Origin: Streptosporangiales bacterium
GTDB taxonomy: Bacteria > Actinomycetota > Actinomycetes > Streptosporangiales > WHST01
Assembly (NCBI GenBank): GCA_009379825.1
Contig: WHTA01000008.1
Coordinates: 1 to 64,000 of the forward strand
DNA length: 64,000 bases
Direction: 5' to 3'
Position numbers and translations under genes: made by a program. Every line of letters starts with the position of its first letter. Position 1 is the stretch's first letter. Positions 53,743 through 64,000 of the stretch are shown here, piece by piece. The notes beneath the pieces are model-generated. The model had not been told where the DNA came from, ran no database searches, and worked only from the letters and a program-made list of their open reading frames with translations.

Positions 53743-55164
53743 CTACCGGTCGCGCAGCCACCGGTAGCGGGTGTCGCGCGCGGCGTCGACCTGCCGGCGG
53801 TCGGTGGACCGCGCCGGTGTGACGGCCAGCCGCCGCCCGGGCGGCGAGCCACCCGGCTGGGTGCGCGCCCACGCCCGTACCTCGGGAGCCCGGTGGAACG
53901 CCTCCACCGGTGGCACCGGATGCCCGGCCGCCCGCGCCACGTCGGCGAGCTCGGTGTACTGCCCGAGCGCGTTGACCGCCGTCGGCGTCGGCGTGCCGGC
54001 CGCGGACGCGAGCTCGTACCGGTGCGACTGCTGCTGCAGCTCGCGCACGATCGCGGGGTTGCTCCAGCCGAGCAGCCGACGATCCACGTCGTCGGCGCAG
54101 CCACGGGCGGCCGCGACCAGATGCGGTGCGGTGTCCTCGGACAACCGCGCGAACGACGCCGCCACCAACCGCGCCGCGACGTCCGGCCGCGGCTCCCTGG
54201 CCGCCTCCGCCAGCCACCCGCCGGCCTGGTCCGCCCACAGCGCCGTGTGCCTGTCCCCCGCACGGACGGCCTGGCCGACCAACGCACCCAACCGCTGCCG
54301 CGCGTTCGCGAGGTCACCCGCGTCCACCGCGGCGACCCGCCAGCCCTCGGCCGGCTCACGCTGCCACACCAGCCGCACGCGGAGCAGCTCCGCGCTTCGC
54401 TGTGGCTCGCCCGAGTGCCGCGGGCGTCCCGTTGCCGGCACGGTGAGCAGGCTCGCCGACTCCCGTCGCGACGACCGGTCGGCGGGCTCGGGCAGCGGCT
54501 GCCGCGCCTGCTGCCGGCCGGCACGCCGCTTCCAGGCCACCCGCGCCACCACCGCAAGCAGCGCCGGCACGGCCACCGCGGGCAACACCGCCGCCGGGTT
54601 GCGGGAGATCGCGTCCACGCTCTCCACCCCGAGGTACGACAGGCCGCCGGTGATCCCACCCGCGCCGAGGTACCGCATACCGGCCTGCCACCAGCGCCGC
54701 TTGGTCACGGTGCTGGACGCGACACCGGCACCGACCAGACCAGCCCCGCCGGCGACGATCCCCCACACCGGATGCGACGCGCCGAGCGCGTACGACAGCA
54801 CGGGCACGGCGGCGCCGAGCCCGGCGGACAGGATGGACGCGAGCGCCGCTGTGACATGCGACCTGGACCTGCCATGGCCGTGCCCGTGGCCGTGCCCATG
54901 ACCGTGGCCGTGGCCGTGTTCCTTGACCCGGTTCTCGTCGCCGACCGAGAGGTACTCGCCGACCGCGTGCGCCGCGGGGTTCGACAGTGCACCCACGATG
55001 CCGGCGAGCACAGCCGCCGTCGGACCGGACGCCGCCGCGGTAGCCGTGACCAGCATGGTGTTGCTGACCAACCCCTCGATCGCACCGAAGGTGCTGGCCC
55101 TGATCCACTCGGACGCCCGCCGCAGCAACGCACGCAGGTAACCCGCCGATGCCGTCTCAACCAC
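53743..55164 (-). CDS. VIT1/CCC1-like metal transporter with His-Gly repeat and long C-terminal domain
   Basis: A 473-residue protein. The N-terminal membrane half (about 24-205, five helices) has the VIT-family signatures GAIEGLVSNTMLVT and VGEYLSVGDENR. Directly after the second helix an (His-Gly)8 repeat (residues 83-98) replaces the usual metal-binding insertion of VIT1. Helices 3-5 are recognisable by Gly-rich segments. The C-terminal ~260 residues are soluble, Arg/Ala-rich and of unknown fold. It probably moves Fe, Mn, Zn or Ni. A 17-base Fur-family-like dyad lies 14 bases upstream of the GTG start. The soluble domain could be a separate function. Confidence 0.72.
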   Translation of the reverse strand: MVETASAGYLRALLRRASEWIRASTFGAIEGLVSNTMLVTATAAASGPTAAVLAGIVGALSNPAAHAVGEYLSVGDENRVKEHGHGHGHGHGHGHGHGRSRSHVTAALASILSAGLGAAVPVLSYALGASHPVWGIVAGGAGLVGAGVASSTVTKRRWWQAGMRYLGAGGITGGLSYLGVESVDAISRNPAAVLPAVAVPALLAVVARVAWKRRAGRQQARQPLPEPADRSSRRESASLLTVPATGRPRHSGEPQRSAELLRVRLVWQREPAEGWRVAAVDAGDLANARQRLGALVGQAVRAGDRHTALWADQAGGWLAEAAREPRPDVAARLVAASFARLSEDTAPHLVAAARGCADDVDRRLLGWSNPAIVRELQQQSHRYELASAAGTPTPTAVNALGQYTELADVARAAGHPVPPVEAFHRAPEVRAWARTQPGGSPPGRRLAVTPARSTDRRQVDAARDTRYRWLRDR

Positions 55165-55177
55165 ACCGCAAGCTTAA

Positions 55178-55194
55178 ATGAAAACGAATTTCAT
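55178..55194 (-). promoter_or_regulatory. Fur/Zur-like dyad upstream of the VIT-like gene
   Basis: ATGAAAACGAATTTCAT has perfect outer 6-base arms (ATGAAA/TTTCAT) around a 5-base AT-rich centre. It resembles actinobacterial Zur boxes (TGAAAA...TTTTCA). Centred about 22 bases before the GTG start, it would overlap the promoter of the VIT-like metal transporter. Which metalloregulator binds is not known from sequence. Confidence 0.6.
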
Positions 55195-55216
55195 GTGTGT
55201 TTGCGGCATCAGCCCG

Positions 55217-55541
55217 TTAGTCCGCCCGCGCGATGGGCTTGGTCTTGCAGCCCCGTTCGTCCTGCTCGTTGTTCCGGACGAGGCAGGTCTCGGTCTTCAG
55301 CCGCTTCGACGACCAGCGCCAGGGACCTTGCCCCAACGGGGCAGTCTCACAGTCCTGGTCACTTCCGGCGGACTCCCCGCGGAGCAGGATGTTCGGCCCC
55401 ACCGAGCACGGCCCGGTGCTTGCCTACCTTCGCTTCGTCGACCCGGTAGGGCAGGTCGCCCTTCTCCTTCGTCAGGATGCGATGTTTCGAGAAGATCAAG
55501 ACACCGGCGCCATTGTGGGTAGACGCCGCTACTCGATCGGG
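55217..55541 (-). pseudogene. Remnant of a cysteine-containing secreted-type protein
   Basis: Immediately after the PhoH stop the minus strand reads DRVAASTHNGAGVLIFSKHR and LTKEKGDLPYRVDEAKVGKH. After a frame change near 55400 it continues LLRGESAGSDQDCETAPLGQ and TETCLVRNNEQDERGC to a stop at 55217. Codon usage and continuity suggest a single former gene lacking its 5' half. I do not recognise the family. Apart from this and the dyad above, 55165-55541 holds no gene. Confidence 0.45.
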
Positions 55542-56879
55542 TCAGGTGCCGATGGCGGGGCCGTCCTCGAGTAGCTCGGTCACGAGTGCTGCGATCGGTG
55601 AGCGCTCGCTCCTGGTCAGCGTGATGTGCGCGAAGAGCGGGTGGCCCTTCAGCTTCTCCACCACGGCGACCACGCCGTCGTGGCGGCCGACGCGGAGGTT
55701 GTCGCGCTGCTGGATGTCGTGGGTGAGCACCACCCGCGAGCCCGAGCCGACCCGGGAGAGCACGGTCAGCAGCACGCCTCGCTCCAGCGACTGCGCCTCG
55801 TCCACGATGACGAAGCAGTCGTGCAGCGACCGGCCCCTGATGTGCGTCAGCGGGAGCACCTCGAGCATGCCGCGGTCGACGACCTCCTCGATGACGTCGC
55901 TGGACGTGACGGCGGACAGCGTGTCGAAGACCGCCTGCGCCCACGGCGACATCTTCTCCGACTCGCCGCCTGGCAGGTAGCCGAGCTCCTGGCCACCGAC
56001 CGCGTAGACCGGGCGGAACACCACGACCTTGCGGTGCTGCCCACGTTCGAGGACGGCGTCCAAGCCGGCGCACAGCGCCAACGCGGACTTGCCCGTACCC
56101 GCGCGGCCGCCGAGCGAGATGATGCCGACGTCCGGGTCGAGTAGCAGGTCGAGTGCCACCCGCTGCTCCGCGCTGCGGCCGTGGATGCCGAACACGTCAC
56201 GGTCCCCGCGGACCAGCTGCACCTGCTTGTCCTGCGTCACCCGGCCGAGCGCGCTGCCGCGCTCGGACATCAGGATCAGCCCGGTGTGGCAGGGCAGCTC
56301 GAGAGCCTCCTCCAGATCGGCGGTGCCGTCGGCGTAGAGCTGGTCGATGACCGACGACCCGACATCCACCTCGGCCATGCCCGTCCAACCGGACTCGAGC
56401 ACCAGCTCGGCGCGGTACTCCTCGGCGGCCAGCCCGACCGACGACGCCTTCACCCGAAGCGGCAGGTCCTTGCTGACCAGCGTGACGTCGCTGCCGCTCG
56501 CCGCGAGGCTGCGCGCGACGCTGAGGATCCTGGTGTCGTTGTCACCGAGCCGGAAGCCGGCGGGCAGCACGCTCGAGTCGGTGTGGTTGAGCTCCACCCG
56601 TACGGTGCCGCCGGTGTCGTTGAGCGACAGCGCCTGGTCGAGCCTGCCGTGGCGCAGCCGCAGGTCGTCCAGCAGGCGCAGCGCCTGCCGGGCGAAGTAG
56701 CCGAGTTCGGGATGGCTGCGTTTGCCCTCCAGCTCGCTGATCACGACGAGAGGGAGCACGACCTCGTGCTCGGCGAAACGGTGGATCGCCATCGGGTCGG
56801 CCAGGAGAACACTCGTGTCGAGAACGTAGGTGCGCCGCTGCGCGGCTGCACGGCGATGGTTGGTCGTCGCCACACGCAC
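55542..56879 (-). CDS. PIN-PhoH fusion protein (PhoH2 type)
   Basis: A 445-residue protein: N-terminal PIN ribonuclease domain (about 18-145; YVLDTSVLL, the acidic [10 protein letters not shown] and NDTRILSVA) fused to a PhoH ATPase domain (about 215-435; Walker [12 protein letters not shown], Walker [10 protein letters not shown]). PhoH2 proteins unwind and cleave RNA and are often partnered with an antitoxin-like PhoAT; none is visible next door. GTG start at 56879. Confidence 0.92.
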   Translation of the reverse strand: MRVATTNHRRAAAQRRTYVLDTSVLLADPMAIHRFAEHEVVLPLVVISELEGKRSHPELGYFARQALRLLDDLRLRHGRLDQALSLNDTGGTVRVELNHTDSSVLPAGFRLGDNDTRILSVARSLAASGSDVTLVSKDLPLRVKASSVGLAAEEYRAELVLESGWTGMAEVDVGSSVIDQLYADGTADLEEALELPCHTGLILMSERGSALGRVTQDKQVQLVRGDRDVFGIHGRSAEQRVALDLLLDPDVGIISLGGRAGTGKSALALCAGLDAVLERGQHRKVVVFRPVYAVGGQELGYLPGGESEKMSPWAQAVFDTLSAVTSSDVIEEVVDRGMLEVLPLTHIRGRSLHDCFVIVDEAQSLERGVLLTVLSRVGSGSRVVLTHDIQQRDNLRVGRHDGVVAVVEKLKGHPLFAHITLTRSERSPIAALVTELLEDGPAIGT

Positions 56880-56992
56880 TCCCCCGGGCGCCTACCGGCG
56901 CCACTACTCGTAGGACCGGGACCGGACCCGCGCGGGGCGGGATGTCCGGCCCCTCCCTTGCAGCAGCATCAGCAAGAGTGCGGGCCTCCCGA

Positions 56993-57015
56993 ACGGAAGG
57001 CCGGTCGCCTTCCGT
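56993..57015 (-). terminator. Hairpin downstream of uppS
   Basis: A perfect 9-base inverted repeat (56993-57001 with 57007-57015), 5-base loop, lies about 100 bases after the uppS stop and about 114 bases before the phoH-type start on the same strand. It probably separates the two transcripts. The rest of 56880-57116 shows no gene. Confidence 0.65.
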
Positions 57016-57116
57016 CGAGATCGACGCTATCGCCCCGCTCGCCCAGGTGGCACCCGACACGCCCGGGCACGTTGCCCGCACCGACGCTCGGTGACGTCCG
57101 GGGACGCGAGCGGCAG

Positions 57117-57881
57117 CTACTTGCCGAAGCGGCGTTCGCGCTGGCCATAGGCGCGCAACGCGCGGAGGAAGTCGACCTTGCGGAACGCCGGCCAGTACCC
57201 CTCGTAGAAGTAGAACTCGCTGTAGACGCTCTGCCAGAGCAGGAACCCGCCGAGCCGCTGCTCCCCCGAGGTACGGATCACCAGGTCGGGGTCCGGCTGG
57301 CCGCGGGTGTAGAGGTGCTCGGCGATGTGCTCGACGTCGAGCGTCTCCGCCAGCTCCTCCAGCGAGGTGCCGCGGGTCGCGTGCTCCTGCATCAGTGACC
57401 GCACCGCGTGGGTGATCTCCTGCCGGCCGCCATAGCCGATCGCGACGTTCACGGTGAGGTCGGTGAAGTCCCTCGTGCGGTCGGCCAGCTCCTTCAGCAA
57501 CCGCGCCATGGAGTCCGGCAGCAGGTCGAGCGCGCCCATCGGGTGCACCCGCCACCTGCCCACCCCGGCGATCGAGTTGACCACGTCCTCCACGATGCCG
57601 AAGAGGGTCTGCAACTCGTCCTGCGACCGCTTGCCGACGTTCTCCGTGGACAGCAACCACACGGTCACGACCTCGACGCCGACCTCCTCGCACCAGCCGA
57701 CAAGGTCCTCGATCTTGTCCGCGCCCTTGCGGTGGCCGAAGCTGGACGACTCGCCGTACGCCTTCGCCCAGCGGCGATTGCCGTCGACGATCACCCCGAC
57801 GTGCCGAGGCACTCGTTCCGGCGTGAGCTGACGTTCGAGCCTTCGCTCGTACAAGCGGTACAGAACGTCGCTTACTGCCAT
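57117..57881 (-). CDS. uppS: Cis-isoprenyl diphosphate synthase (UppS / Z-FPP synthase family)
   Basis: A 254-residue cis-prenyltransferase. HVGVIVDGNRRWA carries the catalytic Asp (D33), followed by GHRKGADK, the VWLLSTENVGKRS segment and the C-terminal RTSGEQRLGGFLLWQSVYSEFYF in parts. It makes the polyprenyl carrier for cell-wall synthesis, or a shorter Z,E-farnesyl diphosphate as Rv1086 does in mycobacteria; the two cannot be told apart here. Confidence 0.92.
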   Translation of the reverse strand: MAVSDVLYRLYERRLERQLTPERVPRHVGVIVDGNRRWAKAYGESSSFGHRKGADKIEDLVGWCEEVGVEVVTVWLLSTENVGKRSQDELQTLFGIVEDVVNSIAGVGRWRVHPMGALDLLPDSMARLLKELADRTRDFTDLTVNVAIGYGGRQEITHAVRSLMQEHATRGTSLEELAETLDVEHIAEHLYTRGQPDPDLVIRTSGEQRLGGFLLWQSVYSEFYFYEGYWPAFRKVDFLRALRAYGQRERRFGK

Positions 57882-57978
57882 GCGCCTTCTCCCCTAACGG
57901 CCACCACCACCGAAGGTTACTCGCTGTCGCGGTGGTGCTCCACGGCCGCGGCGACAGCCACGGCCGTGGATTGACGCG

Positions 57979-59793
57979 TCAGGCCTCCAGACGGTTGACG
58001 AGCGCGTCGTACTCCGCCCGCAGCTCGGCCGGCAGGTGGTCGCCGAAGGTCGCGAAGTGGTCGGGGATACGCGCCGCCTCGCTACGCCAGACGTCCCGGT
58101 CCACGCTCAGCAGCTCGGCGAGCACCGCCTCGTCCACGTCCAGCCCGGACACGTCGAGGGCACCGGGTGCCGGCACCCGCCCGATCGGGGTGTCCACAGC
58201 CGCGGTGCGGTCGTCGATGCGCTCGATGATCCACTTCACCACCCGGCTGTTCTCGCCGAAACCGGGCCACAGCATCGACCCGTCCGTGCCCTTCCTGAAC
58301 CAGTTCACGAAGAAGATCCGCGGCAGCTTGGTCTGGTCGGCGCTCGCGCCGAGCCGCAGCCAGTGGCCGAAGTAGTCGCCCATGTTGTAGCCGCAGAACG
58401 GCAGCATGGCGAACGGGTCGTAGCGCAGCTCGCCTGCGGTGCCCTCCGCCGCCGCCGTACGTTCCGACCCGACGTTCGCACCGAGGAAGACGCCGTGCTG
58501 CCAGGAGAACGCCTCCGTCACCAGCGGCACGGCACTGGCCCGGCGGCCACCGAACAGGAACGCGGAGATCGGCACCCCGGCGGGGTCCTCCCACTCCGGC
58601 GCGATGCTCGGGCACTGGCCTGCGGGCACGGTGAATCTGGAGTTCGGGTGCGCGGCCGGCTTGTCGCTGTCCGGCGTCCAGTCCTCACCCCTCCAGTCGA
58701 TCAGGTGGGCGGGCGGCTCGTCGGTCATGCCCTCCCACCAGACGTCGCCATCGTCGGTCAACCCGACGTTGGTGAAGATGCAGTCACGCGTCAGCGTCGC
58801 CATCGCGTTGGGGTTGGTGTCCGTGCTCGTGCCCGGCGCGACGCCGAAGAACCCGTACTCCGGGTTGATCGCGTACAGCCTGCCGTCGTCGCCGAAGCGC
58901 AGCCACGCGATGTCGTCGCCGACCGTCTCCACCTTCCAGTCGGGGATGGTCGGCACCAGCATGGCCAGGTTCGTCTTGCCGCAGGCGGACGGGAACGCCG
59001 CCGCGATGTAGCGCGGGTCGCCGCCCGGCGGCGTGACCTTGAGGATCAGCATGTGCTCGGCGAGCCAGCCCTCGTCGCGCGCCATCACGCTGGCGATCCG
59101 CAGCGCATAGCACTTCTTGCCGAGCAGCGCGTTGCCGCCGTAGCCCGACCCGTACGACCAGATCTCCCTGGTCTCGGGGAACTGCGAGATGTACTTCGTG
59201 TCGTTGCACGGCCAGGGGACGTCGTCCTCGCCCGGCTCGAGCGGCGCACCGACGGAGTGCACGGCCCGCACGAAGAAGCCGTCGTCACCGAGCTCGTCGA
59301 GCACGGCGCGGCCCATCCGCGTCATGATCCGCATGGAGAGCGCGACGTACGCGGAGTCGGTGATCTCCACGCCCAGCGCGGACAGCCGGGAGCCGAGCGG
59401 CCCCATGCAGAACGGCACGACGTACATCGTGCGCCCGCGCATGCAGCCGGAGAACAGTTCCTTGAACGTCGACCGCATCTCCTGCGGGTCGACCCAGTTG
59501 TTGGTTGGCCCCGCGTCCTCGGCCTTCTCCGAGCAGATGAACGTACGCGACTCGACCCTGGCGACGTCGCTCGGCTCGGAACGGGCAAGGAAACTGCCGG
59601 GGCGCTTCACCGGGTCGAGCCGGATCAGCGTGCCGCGCTCGACCAGATCGGCGGTGAGCCGCTGCCACTCGGCGTCCGACCCGTCACACCACTCGATGCG
59701 GTCGGGAACGGTCAACTCGGCGATCTCGCGTACCCAGTCGAGCAGCCCGCGGTGTCTGGTAGGAGCCTGTTCCAACCCTGCGATGTCGGTCAC
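57979..59793 (-). CDS. pckG: Phosphoenolpyruvate carboxykinase (GTP)
   Basis: A 604-residue GTP-dependent enzyme converting oxaloacetate to PEP. Marks are [12 protein letters not shown], the kinase-1a loop [13 protein letters not shown] (P-loop), the [16 protein letters not shown] segment and the nucleotide-specific [12 protein letters not shown] 59793 has GAGGAGG 6 bases upstream. It links the TCA cycle to gluconeogenesis (with glpX). Bases 59794-60015 upstream of it hold no gene. Confidence 0.96.
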   Translation of the reverse strand: MTDIAGLEQAPTRHRGLLDWVREIAELTVPDRIEWCDGSDAEWQRLTADLVERGTLIRLDPVKRPGSFLARSEPSDVARVESRTFICSEKAEDAGPTNNWVDPQEMRSTFKELFSGCMRGRTMYVVPFCMGPLGSRLSALGVEITDSAYVALSMRIMTRMGRAVLDELGDDGFFVRAVHSVGAPLEPGEDDVPWPCNDTKYISQFPETREIWSYGSGYGGNALLGKKCYALRIASVMARDEGWLAEHMLILKVTPPGGDPRYIAAAFPSACGKTNLAMLVPTIPDWKVETVGDDIAWLRFGDDGRLYAINPEYGFFGVAPGTSTDTNPNAMATLTRDCIFTNVGLTDDGDVWWEGMTDEPPAHLIDWRGEDWTPDSDKPAAHPNSRFTVPAGQCPSIAPEWEDPAGVPISAFLFGGRRASAVPLVTEAFSWQHGVFLGANVGSERTAAAEGTAGELRYDPFAMLPFCGYNMGDYFGHWLRLGASADQTKLPRIFFVNWFRKGTDGSMLWPGFGENSRVVKWIIERIDDRTAAVDTPIGRVPAPGALDVSGLDVDEAVLAELLSVDRDVWRSEAARIPDHFATFGDHLPAELRAEYDALVNRLEA

Positions 59794-60015
59794 GACGTCC
59801 TCCTCAAACGGCCGCGGAATGCCGAAAACGGCAGACGGAGCGGAGTACCGCGACCGGCCCGCTCGTCCTTTCAGGGGATGGGACGGATGGTACGCCACCT
59901 ATCGCCGACGTCCAGTGTCTCTGCGAACGAGACGGTGGTGACCTCTCTCACGTGCGTTCAACAATCGCCCTTGAGCAGGGCAGACGCAACCCGTGAGGAA
60001 CCTCGCTTCGTGACC

Positions 60016-60636
60016 CTACTGTTGCGGCCAGCCGCCGTAGCCCTGTTGTCCGCCCCACTGTCCCGGGTTGCCCTGCGGGTACGGCGGCGGCTGCTGGTAG
60101 CCGGGCGGCGGGTACGCCTGCTGCATCGCGGGATCGTAGTAACCCTGTGGCTGCTGCGGGGTCGACTTGAGCTCGGCCGCGCGCAGCATCGCCACGGCCA
60201 CGAGCAACGGGATCACCGTGAGCGCTATCTCCGGCAGCTCCTGGAAGAACGCCTCCGCCTTGTCCCCACCGGACGGGCCGGTGCTGTACTCGGACGTCGA
60301 CTCGTAGAACAGGCCGGCGAACAACGTGAGGATGCCGAAGAGGACCAGCAGGCCGGCCTCGATGATCACGATGAGCAGGATGGCCTTCGCCCGCCGGATC
60401 ACGTCGGGCAGCAACGTCACCAACACCACCGCCGCGGTGAGCAGCGCGGCCACCTCGAGCCCGACGAAGCTGCTCGTGCCGTAGTACGCGTTGTAGAGGA
60501 ACCAGCTGTCCTCGTCCGTGGCGGCGCCCGACGGGTTGAGCAGGCCCCACATCCCCGTCACGAACGCCAGGAACACCACGCTGACGAGCACCCACGCGAC
60601 CGGCTCGCGCAGTGGTTTGACCGTGTCTTTAATCAT
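60016..60636 (-). CDS. Four-helix membrane protein with Pro/Gln/Tyr-rich tail
   Basis: A 206-residue hypothetical protein: about four hydrophobic helices (about 14-32, 55-75, 80-108 and 132-150), then a 50-residue low-complexity tail of Pro, Gln, Gly and Tyr (PPPGYQQPPPYPQGNP-like). Such tails are common in actinobacterial membrane proteins and may be for protein contacts. GGGGG lies about 4 bases before the ATG. No family recognised. Confidence 0.7.
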   Translation of the reverse strand: MIKDTVKPLREPVAWVLVSVVFLAFVTGMWGLLNPSGAATDEDSWFLYNAYYGTSSFVGLEVAALLTAAVVLVTLLPDVIRRAKAILLIVIIEAGLLVLFGILTLFAGLFYESTSEYSTGPSGGDKAEAFFQELPEIALTVIPLLVAVAMLRAAELKSTPQQPQGYYDPAMQQAYPPPGYQQPPPYPQGNPGQWGGQQGYGGWPQQ

Positions 60637-60690
60637 CGTCCCCCCAAGGTGAGGCCATGGCCCGGTCACCCTACTGCGGGACGACGGCGG

Positions 60691-61233
60691 TTACGAAGCA
60701 GATCCCTCCGGCGCGCCCGGACCCTTCGCGCGCACCTGCTCGACGTGCTGCAGCGCCTCGCGCAGTTCGACCAGCCAGCTGTCGCTGTGCTGCCCGACCA
60801 GCCGCACGCACCAGGCCAGCGCCTCCGACCTGGACCTGGCGACACCCGAGTCGACGAGTGTGTCGAGCACCAGCCGCTCCGGTTGGCGCAGCCTGGTCAT
60901 CACCGGGCTGGACAGCGAGGTGAAGACCTCCCGCGTCTCACCGCACACCGCACCCCACGCGACCTTCCGCTCCGAGGCGCGTTCCAGCTCGCGGGCGATC
61001 CTTATCCGCTGGTCCCTGGTGTCCTCGCGGAACTGCTTGATCTTGCCCTGTTCGGCCGCCGTCCGCTCGGCGTCCGTGCTGTCGTCGCCGACCCGTGGCG
61101 GCGGCAGTGCGCCGACCACCGTGACCTCGTCGCGGTCGACGACGATCTCCGGTGGCTCGGTGAACCATTCCTCCGGCAGCCGGCCGGCAAACCAGCCGCG
61201 CAGCCGCTCCTTCTCGCTCCTGTGCTCGCTCAT
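60691..61233 (-). CDS. Probable autoregulated protein with a ribbon-helix-helix-like segment
   Basis: A 180-residue soluble protein. The N-terminal part (RGWFAGRLPEEWF and a beta segment EIVVDRDEVTVVGALP) is followed by a charged helix (about 65-90). The segment LDTLVDSGVARSRSEALAWCVRLV (about 125-148, read in parts) looks like an RHH/CopG-type 'SRSEA' helix pair. A 14-base perfect palindrome directly overlaps its start-codon region. I infer DNA binding and self-control; the family is otherwise uncharacterised. Confidence 0.6.
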   Translation of the reverse strand: MSEHRSEKERLRGWFAGRLPEEWFTEPPEIVVDRDEVTVVGALPPPRVGDDSTDAERTAAEQGKIKQFREDTRDQRIRIARELERASERKVAWGAVCGETREVFTSLSSPVMTRLRQPERLVLDTLVDSGVARSRSEALAWCVRLVGQHSDSWLVELREALQHVEQVRAKGPGAPEGSAS

Positions 61234-61258
61234 GTAATCATGATTACGCTATTACATG
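61231..61258 (-). promoter_or_regulatory. AT-rich operator at the RHH-like gene start
   Basis: GTAATCATGATTAC (61234-61247) is a perfect 14-base palindrome, and a further ATTACA (61251-61256) pairs with TGTAAT (61233-61238). The block abuts the start codon and is strikingly AT-rich for this genome. It should hold promoter and operator together in the 43-base gap to the next gene. Confidence 0.7.
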
Positions 61259-61276
61259 CTGCCGGCAAGGCCTCTC

Positions 61277-63277
<2,001 letters not shown>

Positions 63278-63435
63278 ACCTCCAGCGTGTCACGCCGCCG
63301 CCTGGTCGGCGGCGAGGGCCGTCGAGCACCGTGACACCGAGCACCCGGCACTCCAGCGCTGCCCCAACCTTGGGACTCGGCGTACTCGACATTGGGCCCG
63401 AGCAGGTCGATGTAATCCCAGACTCCACCTACCTC

Positions 63436-63756
63436 TCATGCGAAGTAGGCCAAGGCACCGAGAGCGCGCAGCCCGAAGACGAGCGGCGCGGCGATCTTGC
63501 CGAAGGCACGTCGGTAGACGTGCAGGGTGAGCGCGCATGCGAAGAACACGACCAAGCCGATGGCGGCCAGCAACCCGATCGTTCCAGCGCCGGCCAGGCC
63601 GATACCGAGGCCGACAGCAGCGACAGCCTTCGGTATGCCGGTCAGTGTCACGAAGGTTGGCGAGAGCCCCAGGCTGCGTGCATTGGCCAGCACGAAATCC
63701 GCGGTTCCGGTGACGGCCGTCTGCTGGATCCTGCCGATGATCGGCGCGATGGTCAC
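63436..63756 (-). CDS. DoxX-like small membrane protein, possibly short at its N-terminus
   Basis: From GTG 63756 the frame gives about 106 residues with three hydrophobic segments (IPKAVAAVGLGIGLAGAG, GLLAAIGLVVFFACALTLHVYRR and a final helix), in the arrangement of helices 2-4 of DoxX_2 proteins. The first helix of the family is replaced by a polar segment, so the gene may be 5'-truncated or use another start upstream (the frame stays open to 63990). It is divergent from the DUF1772-type gene with operator-like palindromes between them. Confidence 0.55.
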   Translation of the reverse strand: MTIAPIIGRIQQTAVTGTADFVLANARSLGLSPTFVTLTGIPKAVAAVGLGIGLAGAGTIGLLAAIGLVVFFACALTLHVYRRAFGKIAAPLVFGLRALGALAYFA

Positions 63757-63776
63757 CCACGTCCGGCACGGCTCAC

Positions 63777-63817
63777 CCAAGTTCGTGACGGTGAACTTGG
63801 TTATCTTGCTATAGCAA
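63777..63817. promoter_or_regulatory. Two palindromes between divergent membrane-protein genes
   Basis: CCAAGTTC-N8-GAACTTGG (63777-63800) has perfect 8-base arms, and TTGCTATAGCAA (63806-63817) is a perfect 12-base palindrome 5 bases further on. Located between the DoxX-like and DUF1772-type genes, they look like operators for one or two regulators, for example of the MarR, HxlR or TetR kind. Confidence 0.65.
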
Positions 63818-63900
63818 CGTTCATCGCATGGGGCCGCTTCGGACCGGAGTCGTTCACCGGCTGACTGCGATGGGGAATGTCTATCGATCGGAGGACCGGC

Positions 63901-64000
63901 ATGAACGTCGGTCAGGTCGTCACCGTGCTGGCCCTCGTCGTCGCGGGGTTCACGGCCTGCGCCGAGTTCGGCTCGTACGCGTTCGTCCACCCGGTGATCC
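63901..64000 (+). CDS. DUF1772 / anthrone-oxygenase-like membrane protein (5' part only)
   Basis: ATG 63901, with GGAGG about 6 bases upstream, opens a frame that is still open at the window edge. The 33 visible residues contain a first helix (VVTVLALVVAGFTACAEF) and GSYAFVHPVI, which I recognise from DUF1772-type membrane proteins. The rest lies outside the window. Confidence 0.65.
   Translation, partial: MNVGQVVTVLALVVAGFTACAEFGSYAFVHPVI

Noticed and set aside
54870-54925. Short tandem repeat resembling a satellite or CRISPR-like repeat
   Set aside because: It is the coding DNA of the His-Gly repeat in the VIT-like protein.

Overview
The window is high-GC DNA with GTG/TTG starts and dense operons. 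It carries mshB (mycothiol biosynthesis), a three-subunit Sdh cluster of the mycobacterial Rv0249c/0248c/0247c kind, GTP-type PEP carboxykinase, class II FBPase, and DUF397, DUF1707, SARP and VanW families. Together these place it in an actinomycete chromosome. I cannot name the genus from sequence alone.

Layout. 0-6.5 kb (mostly minus strand): dapC, a 7Fe ferredoxin, a GNAT protein on the plus strand, DUF397, VanW-type protein, flavin reductase, a small membrane protein and mshB. 6.5-7.6 kb: decayed MFS transporter. 7.6-17.3 kb: a DPP-IV-like peptidase converging on an oligopeptide ABC operon with two paralogous binding lipoproteins. 17.5-21 kb: sdhCAB. 21-23.5 kb: several small two-helix membrane proteins around a pterin dehydratase gene. 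23.5-28.2 kb: nitroreductase, K+-channel-like protein and a glycine-betaine ABC operon (proVWX). 28.5-31.7 kb: SDR, AzlCD exporter with divergent Lrp regulator, GNAT. 31.8-33.2 kb: a small accessory island with a toxin-like gene, an immunity-like gene and an integrase fragment. 33.2-40.5 kb: ychF, rmuC, a small antitoxin-like protein, a divergent TetR/SDR pair with two operators, ispH and xseAB. 40.5-45.3 kb: three consecutive broken genes (AfsR/SARP regulator, membrane-anchored SARP-glycosidase fusion, GH16 enzyme). 45.3-48.5 kb: a molybdate uptake operon headed by a Mop-type regulator. 48.5-64 kb: glpX, VOC protein, DUF1707, mycothiol-dependent isomerase-like protein, RibD_C reductase, fumC, a VIT-like metal transporter with a His-Gly repeat, PIN-PhoH protein, uppS, pckG, membrane protein, RHH-like protein, a YyaL/thioredoxin-fold protein, a DoxX-like protein and the start of a DUF1772-type gene.

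How it works together. Central carbon genes are scattered through the window: sdh, fumC, pckG and glpX give part of the TCA cycle and gluconeogenesis. The DPP-IV-like peptidase and the Opp operon could together handle peptide uptake and breakdown. ModABC with the Mop protein supplies molybdate. Lrp/AzlCD probably exports branched-chain amino acids.

The most striking large-scale feature is that apparent frameshifts, at least 14 by my reading, fall in a small set of accessory genes, while the long housekeeping genes around them are intact. The best candidates for something new are the CadC-like SARP-transmembrane-glycosidase gene next to a secreted GH16 enzyme, the toxin/immunity remnant at 32 kb, the cluster of small coiled-coil-tailed membrane proteins, and several precise palindromic operators.
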